A stretch of DNA of 64,000 nucleotides, taken from contig NC_084713.1 in assembly GCF_033807575.1 (NCBI RefSeq), forward strand, positions 22,419,389-22,483,388, in the 5' to 3' direction. The notes below the pieces were generated by a model, which saw nothing but the letters and a program-made list of their open reading frames with translations, did no database searches and was not told the DNA's origin. Both the position numbers and the translations under genes were made by a program. The stretch comes from Cydia pomonella (taxonomy: Eukaryota; Arthropoda; Insecta; Lepidoptera; Tortricidae). The stretch's first letter is position 1. Every line of letters begins with the position of its first letter. This document shows positions 1 through 9,113 of this stretch, in pieces.

Positions 1-430
1 TAAACTCGTTTATAATATTTTATGCAAGAGAGCTTTTCAGTCGAGTACCGTGTTTAGGCAACGAAACTCGCTGAGTTACCTAAGTAAGGTACGTGATTGA
101 AAAGATTGATTATATCACTATTGTATACAATACTTTTTTTACTATAAAACCTAAATAAATTATTGAAAAATGGTAAGCATCTTAGTAGACAAAAATGTAG
201 TCATAGTATTTTCTATGGGAGCGCGGCGGAACGTGATTATTCATTTTTTTAGCAGCATATAGAAATGAATCTTATAGTTGAGTGGGAGCCCATACATGAA
301 AAGTACGCAATTATAGTTTGGTATAAGAAATTTTAATTCAACCATTACATTCGACGGGTAGAAAAAATAATTTCAAGTCTCTTTTCGTTGGCAGTTTGAA
401 ATACATTTTAATTTCAACCAGATACGTTTA
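1..430. repeat. Dispersed repeat, copy 1 (inverted partner near 30.9-31.35 kb)
   Basis: This block reappears in reverse complement at about 30905-31345. Matching landmarks, in order, are the stretch around the cttttcagtcgagtacc motif (30-50), the gttgcctaagtaagg-like stretch, the atgaatcttatagttgag stretch (264-282), the gtacgcaattatagtttgg stretch (303-321) and the cgacg-gtagaaaaaata stretch near 352-368. The match is imperfect, with indels. The left end may continue beyond the window. No ORF. Family unknown. Confidence 0.7.
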
Positions 431-1006
431 AGATTACGTAAAAGCTATATGAAGGCTTGAGTATTTAGCGTCTGCAAATAAACGAGATGACATTCAACAT
501 ACATTTTCAAACATACATTAAGGAATAACTGGAAGCATTAAAAATTGAACCTTAATAGTAAGGGTGTGAGTTGAGTTTATCAAGTTACATACTTGAATTA
601 AAATGAATGTGAATTATGCTCATAAATAAAGAAAAAAACAGTCTTAGGTACAATGTAACTCTTTGCTCAGTTGTCAATGTCGTGCAATGTATAACAAATA
701 GTAACTTTTTCCCATTTCACTCATTTTGGGGATGATTCCCGCAAAACAGTAGTTTATGTGACTGTGACATAATGAAACTACTACTCGTGTGATCCTTTTA
801 TGATACGATGTTTCCCGCCGACTCGCACTTGCCCGGTTTTTTTAAAACTGTGCTAAAATAAAGATACCAGTACCACCATTCGTGTAAAGGCGTAGACCCA
901 CAAGAGTATGCAGGAGCAATCACCCTTTTATTATTATTAAAGCTTTTTTTCCACTTAACAAGTTTTGCAATGTATTTTTAATTTACAACTATTTCTTCCA
1001 TCTTTG
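431..1006. other. Non-coding, nothing recognised
   Basis: AT-rich sequence with no long ORF and no repeat that I could match elsewhere in the window. The last ~60 bases probably include the short 3' UTR and (TAA)n tail of the minus-strand RTE fragment that follows. Confidence 0.5.
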
Positions 1007-1354
1007 TTATGTGGCCCCTCTGAGGGTAAAAGCCTCCTCCATTCCTTTCCACCTTCCTCTGTCCTTTGCTATATGCATCCAACATTTTCCTGCTGTGGTT
1101 ATTATATCATCGGCCCATCTTTTCTTTTGTCTTCCCCATTTTCTTTTGCCTGTTGGGCCCGGCCATTTAGTTATTTGGTAACTCCATCTCCTGTCTTCGT
1201 ATCTTGACAAGTGCCCGGCCCAGTTCCATTTCTGTTTTAAACTAAATTCAAGGGCATCTGTCAATTTAGTTTTCATGCGGATGTCTGCGTTTCTCGTTTT
1301 TTGTATTTTTTTCAGCCTCAGTATACTTCGTTCCATTCCATAGCATGTTGACAA
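1007..1354 (-). pseudogene. RTE-type non-LTR retrotransposon, C-terminal reverse-transcriptase fragment
   Basis: The 115-residue reading frame has the conserved tail pattern of RTE-clade reverse transcriptases: WAGHLSR, then RW, then W-x-P, then GRQKKRWADDI, then W, then AKDRGRW and EEAF before the stop. Only this tail is present, so the copy is 5'-truncated, the usual outcome of incomplete target-primed reverse transcription. Downstream on the minus strand lie a short A-rich trailer and an aataataataa run near 930-945 that fits an RTE simple-repeat 3' end. The first methionine is not a true start. The same family tail, less diverged, sits at 31980-32300. Not functional. Confidence 0.8.
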
Positions 1355-2397
1355 GATAAAATTTTATTTTTTACTTTTTCTGTGCAATCACCCTTAGCAC
1401 GAACTAAACCAACCAGCTACCACACACATAGTAATCAATGTTCGAGCATCTCTTAGAAAGTACACAGAGTAGCAGAATACTTTGCATAGTTTAACCGTGT
1501 CATCTATTATATTTATTATACCTATTGATTGACATCGAAAAATTAAAAAAATGTATTCGAGAGGCTACCCCCAAATAAAAAAAACTTTTTAGTTAATTTA
1601 GGTTATGTGTTTATCAATAAAAATTAACATTTTTTGCTTCTGTTGTCATCAAGAATGCACCGTTAAAATCTCTCGCAATGCTCACGGGCACCTTGTATAA
1701 ACAAAAATCAAACTTAGAACTTAACTATTCTATGGAAGACAAACTCTTGTGCGTTCTATCTCGACGCCTCTGCCATCTAGCGAACGGTTTGCATACTAAT
1801 GTCTAATACATGCCATGAAACTGTGAAAGACTAAGCCATTTAGCGAGCAATTGGGTAAACTTTCTGTATTGGAAGCTGTGTTATGTTACAGGTTGATTTC
1901 AATTTAAAATTTGTAATTAATAATTCAAAACATGTAAAGATTTAAAATACCTCCACTTAAGTAATTTTATTGCATCTATTGACAAATGAATTGATGCAAA
2001 GTTAGACCTTGAATAATTAAGTCCCAGAACAAAAAAAAAACACAAAACAAACAAATTAAAATTTGTTAAAATATTGAAACAATTGCCAAATTCAAACATC
2101 AGACAACACCTTTTAACGAACTAAAGTACTAAATTGAATAAAAGCCTTATTAAATTAAGTAATCTCCATGTTGTAGGGAGATCGGTTTTTGGGCCCTACA
2201 TTAATCGTGGCCGGACCTCCATCCGTCTCACTTAAGGTTCCGTCTCTGTCTTTCAAGAGATCACTTTACTTTTCGTCTTTTACGAAGTTTATAGGGTTCC
2301 GCAGCCGAAATAGCTATGGTTATCTGTGTTCGTTTGTAGATATTGTCACAGATATTTTACTCATGAACAAAGTGGGCTATTTTATACAGAATGTTTC
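1355..2397. other. Non-coding, AT-rich
   Basis: No supportable gene. Around 2175-2310 there is a stretch with an agggttccg motif (2291-2300) that recalls the 5331-5868 repeat family, but it is too short and diverged for me to assign. The small ORFs here lack any recognisable domain. Confidence 0.45.
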
Positions 2398-2638
2398 TTT
2401 AGTCACCTGCAATCATTTACGGGGTGAATATATAGGTCATACTGAGCAACTTTTATTATGAGACCAAACCCGAAATCACGAAAAAAAATGGCTGTTTCAT
2501 ACATTTTAACCGTCTGCTCTTGACATTTTCTATGGGAAAGTTAAAAAAAAGTCGTGATTTCGGGGATATTCCCATAGTAAAAAAAAAAACTCAGTATGAC
2601 GTATATATTCAGCCCGTAAATTATTGCAGGTGACTAAA
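2398..2638. mobile_element. MITE, ~241 bp, long inverted arms
   Basis: Ends are TTTAGTCACCTGCAA on the left and its reverse complement on the right. The inverted similarity continues inward for about 70 bases on each side (left through the gtcatactgagcaa motif, right through ctcagtatgac). No coding capacity. A related element, sharing the inner gtcatactgagcaa and ctatgagacc motifs, is the interrupted MITE at 32576-33395. The superfamily is not clear because no target duplication is obvious. Confidence 0.75.
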
Positions 2639-3337
2639 TTAGACTAATTAAAAAATTCAATAATTAAAATATATAATTACTATTATATAATTAAAATAAA
2701 CACCCAGTATAGTTAATTACTTATGCTGGTGTAATTTAATGATAAATAAATAAATAAATAAAAATGTTATTTATTCAGGTATTAACCCATTAAATTACAA
2801 TAACGCAACAATACAATAAAATAAAATATACAATTAAAATTAATTAATTAATTTTATGATAGTTTAGTAATATAGTATACGGAAATAAAATGGGTGTATT
2901 TCATTCATTCATTCGAAGTTTGGCGAAGTATTGTAGTAGCAATGTGTTTAGTATCTTAGCTATAAATAAAAAAAGACTAAACGATGTTCACACATTATTA
3001 TTTACTTTATAGGGACTTATCTTTCTATTAAGCTTTAATATAATAATATGGAACCCTCCATGCGAAATTTGGCTCGTATTGGATAAGTTTTTAATGATTT
3101 CTTGAGTGTAAGTAAGTAAGTAAGTAAATATTCTTTATTGCACCAACAATTATACATTTTACATACATGTAAAACTACAAATGAATGAATGAATGAGTGT
3201 CGTAGGCTGTTCGCTACATAATTTTAATAATTTATTTTTAATTTATATTAGTATTTAATTTGTGAATACTACTTAGGTAGTGATATCTTATTCTCAAGTA
3301 CAAAGCCTGCACCTAACAAAAGTTTCTTTTTGACCCA
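2639..3337. other. Non-coding, AT-rich with simple repeats
   Basis: Contains a TAAA run near 2742-2760, a ttcattcattcattcg run near 2903-2918, and a TAAG run at 3110-3128 followed by a tctttattgcacc motif that looks like the 3' end of a truncated retroelement. No gene seen. Confidence 0.5.
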
Positions 3338-3425
3338 GTGGTTGACTGGTAGAGAATGCCTTAAGGCATTAAGTCCACCATTTGTACTTAATATTTTATT
3401 TGCAATAAAGTATAAATAAATAAAT
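3338..3425 (+). repeat. Short 3'-tail repeat (gttgactggtagagaatgcc family), copy 1
   Basis: Starts with a cagtggttgactggtagagaatgc-type block and ends with an ATAAA-rich tail (gcaataaagtataaataa). The same block occurs at 7127-7420 (plus) and 28372-28445 (minus). It resembles the 3' end of a non-LTR element or SINE. No coding potential. Confidence 0.65.
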
Positions 3426-3512
3426 ATATATAATAATTATTTTGATGTAAGGAATTCGTTAAAATGTCGAGATAAATTGGAGTGCATAGTGTTTTTTAGT
3501 TGTTGTATTTTT

Positions 3513-3772
3513 GACAACCAGTTTGGCCTAGTGGGTAGTGGCCCTGCCTACGAAGCCGATGGTCCCGGGTTCAAATACTGGTAAGGGCATTTATTCGTGT
3601 GATGAGCATGGATATTTGCTCCTGAGTCATGGGTGTTTTCTATGTATTTAAGTATTTACAAATATTTATATATTATATATATGGTTGTCTAAGTACCCTC
3701 AACACAAGCCTTATTGAGCTTACTGTGGGACTTAGTCAATTTGTGGACTTATGTCCTATAATATTTATTTCT
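3513..3772 (+). mobile_element. tRNA-derived SINE, copy 1
   Basis: The head carries a pol III A box (ggcctagtgggtagtgg, ~3526-3542) and a B box (gggttcaaatactgg, ~3567-3581). The body has the blocks gtgatgagcatggatatttg, gagtcatgggtgttttc, taccctcaacacaagcc and cttactgtgggacttag. Other copies: 12618-12835 (internally deleted), 35330-35580, 41099-41362, and 62463-63540 (minus, interrupted). It depends on a partner LINE for mobility. Confidence 0.88.
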
Positions 3773-4094
3773 TTATTTTGTATTGTAAATTACGTGATTT
3801 ACCTACCTATGTTGAGTTGTAAGTTATTTCTTTCTGTTGTTAAGTTTGCGTTGACTTAAAACTTTAAAAAAAGATTAGAATTTTTGTTTTTCATTAGAGG
3901 TAGATAAAATTTGGCTTGTTGAAAGAGCTCCTCATTCATTTCAAATCGCAATTTGTCCCAAAAATATAAATCTTTCCGCTGAGTTACGGAAATACCGTAC
4001 TCAAAATTCAATCCTAAAAAACAGGGTATAAAAATGGCCATAAACACAACGACCAAAGAGTACAAAGCAAATGCATACTACATGTTACTAGACT
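3773..4094. other. Non-coding, nothing recognised
   Basis: Sequence between the SINE and the next MITE. No ORF with recognisable content and no repeat identified. Confidence 0.4.
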
Positions 4095-4421
4095 CAGACC
4101 AAGTTAAGTCTGCAACGATTTTGATAGCACACGCAAGTGTTATCTTTAACGACAAACTTCTATGAAATTATTACGTATAAATAGCACTTGCACTGCGTGT
4201 GCTGTCAAAATTGTTACAGACTAACACAGCGGCTTACGTGAGCGGATAACTCGCGAACGCGAAGCAGCGCGGCGGCCCACGGCATTCGCGTTCGCAACGA
4301 AATCGCCCACGTAGGACACATCCATAGTTATCAAAGGATTGATTCACCCGCGCCGCGCCGCGCCGCTTCGCGTTCGCGAGTTATTCGCTCACGTAAGCCG
4401 CTGCGTTATCTTGGTCTAACT
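4095..4421. mobile_element. Outer MITE carrying a second MITE near its right end
   Basis: Left arm: the cagaccaagttaagtctgc block, then a ttttgatagcacacgcaagtg block. Right arm, inverted: gcgtgtgctgtcaaaattg, then cagacta, then cttggtctaactg after an interruption. Removing the inner palindrome at 4227-4403 brings the two parts of the right arm back together. I recognise the outer element as a common lepidopteran MITE type. Confidence 0.75.
4227..4403. mobile_element. Inner MITE, GC-rich palindrome
   Basis: Terminal inverted repeats of about 45 bp, starting cagcggcttacgtgagcg on the left and ending with the complement (cgctcacgtaagccgctg). The arms hold the gcgaacgcgaag / cttcgcgttcgc blocks and a CGCGC-rich core. 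It lies inside the right arm of the 4095-4421 MITE. Confidence 0.75.
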
Positions 4422-4479
4422 GTATCAGTACCTTTAATGCCACATACAGGATATTCACAACTGGTATACTAAGAAACTA

Positions 4480-5049
4480 AATAATTAATAGAATCAGGCG
4501 TTACTTTGCGGAAATCCATGCTAATTAAAGCAAGCAATTTAATATTACTTTGCCAATCCGCGAGAAAATAACGTGTTAGTCAAACAGTGCTAACCCGTTA
4601 CTTACTTGCGTATTTTTACATGCAATTAATATTCCCACCCTCCCACCGCAAAAATAAATACGCAAATAAATATAACAAGCCACCACCAAAAGTACAAAAC
4701 TCGACACGTGTTTCGCCTCTCTACGAGGCATCCTCAGGAGATGCTGGAGATGTTGACGGTCTGACACCCGACAACTGACCAGTCAGTTGGTCAGACATTT
4801 CAGTAAGACATTTCAACATCTCCAGCATCTCCTGATGATGCCTCGTAGAGAGGCGAAACACGTGTCGAGTTTTGTACTTTTGGTGGTGGCTTGTTAATTG
4901 TTATATTTATTTGCGTATTTATTTTTGCGGTGGGAGGGTGGGAATATTAATTGCATGTAAAAATACGCAAGTAAGTAACGGGTTAGCACTGTTTGACTAA
5001 CACGTTATTTTCTCGCGGATTAGCAAAGTAATATTAAATTGCTTGCTTT
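4480..5049. mobile_element. Fold-back element, ~230 bp near-identical inverted arms
   Basis: The left arm (4528-4755) and right arm (4812-5049) are reverse complements with only a few substitutions and one 7-bp indel. They are separated by a loop of roughly 60 bases. The arms include the ctcgacacgtgtttcgcctc block and its complement. A 13-bp direct repeat, tactaagaaacta, lies at 4467-4479 and 5049-5061 and brackets the structure, so about 48 bases left of the left arm also belong to the duplicated or inserted unit. The two 63-residue ORFs here are mirror images of the palindrome and are not genes. Confidence 0.8.
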
Positions 5050-5061
5050 ACTAAGAAACTA

Positions 5062-5330
5062 TTTTATTTAATATTCAGATAAAAGACATTCCAATAAGTA
5101 TGCTATTTAATTAAAGAAGCCATGCAAGGTCAAGTCCAATAATGTGACGGTGGGCGGTGGATTTCCAATTTTGGCAATGCGTAGGTACAATAATATACTG
5201 GTCTTTGATATTATGACATGAAAGACGAGCAGAGTTACTGGAGCTGGTTTTCTCTAAAGGTACTTTATGTGTTCAGACTGATACAGCATTAATTACTTAT
5301 ACGTAATTAAATAAATAAGCCTTATTTCTA
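5062..5330. other. Non-coding, nothing recognised
   Basis: Unique-looking AT-rich sequence with no ORF or repeat identified. Confidence 0.4.
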
Positions 5331-5868
5331 ATTTTTAGGGTTCCGTAGTCAACTAGGAACCCTTATAGTTTCGCCAAGTCCGTCTGTCTGTCTGTCCGAG
5401 GCTTTGCTCCGTGGTCGTTAGTGCTAGAAAGCTGCATTGGCATGGATATACTCGTATAAATCAATAAAGCCGACAAAGTAGTACAATAAAATCTACAAAT
5501 TTAATTTTTTAGGGTACCTCCCCTACACGTAAAGTGGGGGTGAAATTTTTTTTTCGCTTCAACCCTAGAGTGTGAAACGTCTTTCAAAACTAATAGGGGT
5601 TCTCAAGAAACATTTTTTGATAAAGTGAATATATTTGGAGATAATCGCTCCGAAAGAAAAACAAAATGTGTCCCCCCCCCTCTAACTTTTGAACCATAAG
5701 TCCAAAAAATATGAAAAAAATCGTGGACATAGAGCTTAAGAAAGACATTAAATGAAAACTATAGCGGACATGATCAGTTTAGCTGTTTTTGAGTCATCGC
5801 TTATTGTGACGGAAGAGTAACCACGGAACCCTACGCTGAGCGTGGCCCGACATGCTCTTGGCCGGTTT
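5331..5868. repeat. TTCCG-ended interspersed repeat, long copy
   Basis: Begins ttttagggttccgtagtcaa and ends with an inverted ccacggaaccctac block, followed by ggcccgacatgctcttggcc. A gtccgtctgtctgtctgtcc run lies near 5379-5397. A partial relative with the same order (agggttt, ctcttatagtttcgcc, gtccgtctgtccgagg, ggcatggatac) is at 17515-17850, and a short end fragment is at 12425-12505. I recognise the family as widespread in Lepidoptera. No coding capacity. Class uncertain. Confidence 0.7.
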
Positions 5869-5880
5869 TTGTACATGCAG

Positions 5881-6285
5881 TCGGCCCAATTCGAAGAATG
5901 ATTAAGACACGTTTAAAATCTTAGAAAGATCTTTAAAAGATCGATAGCTAAACGACATGTCAAAATTGACGTTTATTTCGATTCCGCTGTGATCCCAATA
6001 AGATCTATCTACGATATTTCTAACGTCAAAGTGACATTGGTTGCCCGAATCGAGCTGCTTCTCTCAATTATACGACATACAAACGATATCTAAATGAAAA
6101 CTTATCTAAACCAGGGGGCTTACCGCGAAAACCGAAATTCGCAAATTGCGGGGATCTTTCTCTTTTACTCTTACTAAGATGTAATTAGAGTGACAGAGAA
6201 AAATGCCCGCAATTGACGAACTTCGATTTTCCCGGTAAGAGCCCTGAACTTATAGTTATCGTATCTTATTCTTCGAATCGGGTCG
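5881..6285. mobile_element. MITE (tcgaagaatg family), copy 1, carrying a nested MITE
   Basis: Ends are tcggcccaattcgaagaatg and the inverted ttattcttcgaatcgggtcg. The interior (tctttaaaagatcgat, aaaattgacgtttattt, gaatcgagctgcttctc, cgacatacaaacgatatc) matches the copy at 28845-29108, which lies in the opposite orientation. Copy 1 is longer because of the inserted 6114-6245 block. Confidence 0.8.
6114..6245. mobile_element. Nested MITE inside the 5881-6285 MITE
   Basis: About 130 bp with inverted ends: gggggcttaccgcgaaaacc on the left and the complementary ttttcccggtaagagccct on the right, continuing into a gaaattcgcaaattgcgg / cgcaattgacgaacttcg pair. It is absent from the second copy of the host MITE (28845-29108), which provides an empty-site comparison. 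Confidence 0.75.
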
Positions 6286-6639
6286 TGTACTTTTTTTTTT
6301 ATTTACATGCAACAAAAAAGAATTTAATTTATATATTTCAATTAAGAATATCAGTGAAAGAATAAGCATCAAAGTCAAATGGCGTTCTAAAAGTTTTAAT
6401 CATGTGTCTAAAGGCGCAGTAAATTAACAGTGGCTAAAAAAAATTCTTTCACAATCCGCCTCTATTTCAGATATTGAATTGAATTAAATTGAAATATTTA
6501 TTTCGAACTTGACGTCCATAGGGTTAGGTAACAATAACTTATGTATCTAGAGTTAGTATTACAGTTAATTAGACAAAACAAACAATTGGACAAAACAAAC
6601 AATTGGACAAAACAAACAAAACAAAACATTACATAATAT
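6286..6639. other. Non-coding, AT-rich, with a 17-bp tandem repeat
   Basis: Mostly featureless. At about 6572-6622 the unit caattggacaaaacaaa is repeated about three times and decays into aacaaaacaaaac. No gene. Confidence 0.55.
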
Positions 6640-6830
6640 TTATAAGTTTCGCGGCAGCACAGCAACAGGTGAGTGTAGCTGCACGTACCGCTTGACTAGG
6701 GGCGAGTCCCAACGCTGCGCCAGCGTCCTTAGGATGCTGTTCGTGCTGCTTCGGCTGCGAGTGAGGAGTGACGCGCATCGCTTCCTCATGATGGCGAAAA
6801 AACAGTCTGTTCGTGCCTCAGCAGCTATAA
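6640..6830 (-). pseudogene. C-terminal fragment of an R-type non-LTR ORF2
   Basis: Read on the minus strand, this stretch is open for about 60 codons to a stop at 6640-6642. It contains EARTDCFFAIMRKR followed by CASLL, a serine-rich piece, and QRWDSPLVKRY. This lines up with the C-terminus of element R (QARTDDYYALIRKR, IASLL, GRYDSPVMRH, near 28025-28170) and more loosely with the minus-strand element at 43531-46404. It therefore marks a third, heavily 5'-truncated copy of that family. There is no start codon at the right place and no remaining catalytic motif, so it is a relic. Confidence 0.75.
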
Positions 6831-7126
6831 CTGACTAACTTTAGGCTTTGATACAACGCGGCAGGAACAACATTTTTCCCTTTTTTGCCTTCGCTTCAGC
6901 TATAACCATTGAGCGACCTCATTCCGACGGCCATCAAATAAAACACGGCGTCAGGAACGACGCTTAGAATCCAGAAATCATATCCTGATTTGATGTTTAT
7001 TATTTTCTTTGTTTGTTTGTTTTCTAAGTTAGGTACTCGTAGTTTACAATATGAACACAAATAACATAACATATTTATTTATTTGTTATTATTATTCTAT
7101 AAAGACACAATCTCTCTGCTTCGTCT

Positions 7127-7420
7127 AATGGTTGACTGGTAGAGAATGCCTCATGGCCTTAAGTCCGCCTTTTGTACTATAAGAAAAGCCGTTTCTGTCC
7201 AGTCGACGGCGCCGAGTTCGCTAAGGTCTTTTTGCACTTCTCTCCAGCGGTACCTAGGGCGTCCAGACGGACAGAAACGGCTTTGGACAGAGAAGCATGG
7301 CGGTCTTTGGTGTCGGAGGCCAAGATCCACTTCGGGTCGCTGCGCCACAGCCAGTAAGTAAGTAAGTTTTTTACTATAAGGTTTTCTGTGTGCAATAAAG
7401 ATTAAATAAAATAAAATAAA
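7127..7420 (+). repeat. Short 3'-tail repeat, copy 2, split by an insertion
   Basis: Left part 7127-7183 (gttgactggtagagaatgcc, taagtccgccttttgtac) and right part 7381-7420 (gttttctgtgtgcaataaag, ending in an ATAAA-rich tail) are the two halves of the family seen at 3338-3425. They are separated by the 188-bp block at 7184-7371. Confidence 0.75.
7184..7371 (+). mobile_element. Short retroelement insertion with 9-bp target duplication
   Basis: The block is flanked by the direct repeat TACTATAAG (7175-7183 and 7372-7380). Its first half contains an internal inverted repeat (aagccgtttctgtcc near 7187 and ggacagaaacggctt near 7269). Its second half is open for DREAWRSLVSEAKIHFGSL in one frame, a pattern that resembles the extreme C-terminus of a non-LTR reverse transcriptase, and it ends in a gtaagtaagtaag run. 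A degraded relative lies at 49897-50000. Confidence 0.7.
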
Positions 7421-8107
7421 GACAACAATAAATATTAAAAATATTATATATCTGGTATCGTGTTCTAATTAGGCTAAAGTAGAAGAAACCTTTTTTTGAC
7501 GTCTTGTCACAGTCGCACTAATATGGAAGAGTGATAGAGAGAGATGACTACGCTACGCTACGGAGCGTTAACGATTGTACTCGTAACGTTGGCTACGCGG
7601 CCAGGTAAGATAAAGTGCTAAGTTTTGCAGGAAGTTTTTACTGGACGTAAATTTATTTGTTAATTAGCTATCCAATAAGTACTTGGACATTGTGAAACAG
7701 GCTCTTAATCGAAAGCGAAGAGCATCGTGTAAACATAAAATCAATAGCAAATCAATATTATATTTTTGAAATTCGAATGCCAGCCCAGATCGTACGCCAT
7801 GGAATCACGTGTAAGGTGTCAAAGATTACGAGTATGCGTCTGTGTTCAATTTTTTATCAAAAGGTGTAAGTATGTGGCGAATTTGTTTTTTGAAGTGAAA
7901 ACTTCTTTAACGGCGCTGCGCACTTTTTGTGATGGGGAATAGTACATTGTTGCAGAGGCCGGGAAATGGCAAGTCGTCGATGAGTTTCGATTCTATTCGA
8001 TTCCGCTACGCGTCGTCGGACAAAGAAGACGAAACCACGAATTTCTGTTCCTGCCGAGCACTATATAGTGATTTCTCCTAACATGCGAGGAAATCAGGTA
8101 TAATAAT
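7421..8107. other. Non-coding, nothing recognised
   Basis: No ORF of interest. At 7655-7700 the sequence cttggacattgtgaaacaggc matches one end of the MITE at 40314-40502, so a solitary MITE end may be present. The rest is unassigned. Confidence 0.5.
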
Positions 8108-8477
8108 TGTTGGCATTTTTATACTGTGTACTACTTTTATATAGTATTATTTCAGGCTGGACAACTTAAAGGCTAAATATTTTATCTAATATATGTCTAA
8201 ATAGTATGATTAAAACAGTGTACCAACATTAAGCGATTGTAACAATAATGACAGTTATTGAAATCTCGCCAAAAGCCATACTTTTGGCGGGTAAAGTAGA
8301 TTTGCATTATCTGTGACACTTACTTCACTCTGTCTGTCAAGGGAGAAACAATTTGTAAGAGCATTGATAAGATATTATTGTAAAAGTTGCTGATTAAAAC
8401 CTCTGAAGAAGAACTACGTTTTCATATTTAAAGCGTCATACGTATCCCCTGAAAGAGGCTCACGAGGTGGGCTTTCA
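8108..8477 (+). repeat. 5' LTR of the Gag-only element
   Basis: About 370 bp, TG...CA ends. Contains a perfect 9-bp stem hairpin, cgccaaaag / cttttggcg, around 8266-8288. It differs from the 3' LTR at gaaatctcgcc (3' LTR: gaaatcccgcc) and aacaatttgtaag (3' LTR: aacaatatgtaag). No AATAAA was spotted. Confidence 0.88.
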
Positions 8478-9113
8478 ATTCAGAAGCCGGGATGAGTTGG
8501 AGCAGCTTGCTTTGAAACCGACGCCCGCCGACTTGGGAAATACACTATTTCTATAAATTTGGAGCCAAGGTCAGAGAATTCCATTTATTTTCGCCTGTTT
8601 TCACTGTGTTTTGGCAGTCAAAGGAGTTATTGCTGACTAACAAAGCTGGGAGTTGGAGAAAGTGATAACTGTATACGAATAATTAACCTATTTTAACAAA
8701 CTTTTTTTACTAACTGACGTCCGTGATGCATATAAGAAAATAAGACATCGTCGCTTGTTTTGTGTCGTGAAATATCCTATCAAGAGCATGTTTCATGTGG
8801 TTAGCGTTTGTTCGTGTGCATTATTTTTTTTTTGGTGATTGTGATGCTTATAGTAACTAGCTGTACTAGCACCTAGTGACTAATGTGTGATTAGCTTCTT
8901 ATGAGCGTTTGATGGTGAACGGAAATAAATTTCAAGGAGCGATAGGAATTGTTGTCTCATAATATAGCATTAGATATTGACTTTAACAATTTATGAAGAC
9001 TGTCAGTTTGTTCATAATTGTTACTGTTGCATTTCACTCTAAATTACTGGCCTAACTGTCATTCCATTTGTATATTTAATTTTTATTGTCAGTCTTTAAT
9101 AGTAAATCTGAAA
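8478..9113. other. 5' leader of the Gag-only LTR element
   Basis: Untranslated region between the 5' LTR and gag. The bases right after the LTR (attcagaagccgggatg) do not start with the TGG expected of a tRNA 3'-end primer-binding site. Several short upstream ATGs are present. Confidence 0.6.

Noticed and set aside
2189..2461. 90-residue ORF
   Set aside because: Its second half is MITE sequence (2398-2461) and the first half has no recognisable features.
4576..4778. Two mirror ORFs of 63 residues
   Set aside because: They are the two strands of the fold-back arms and not separate genes.
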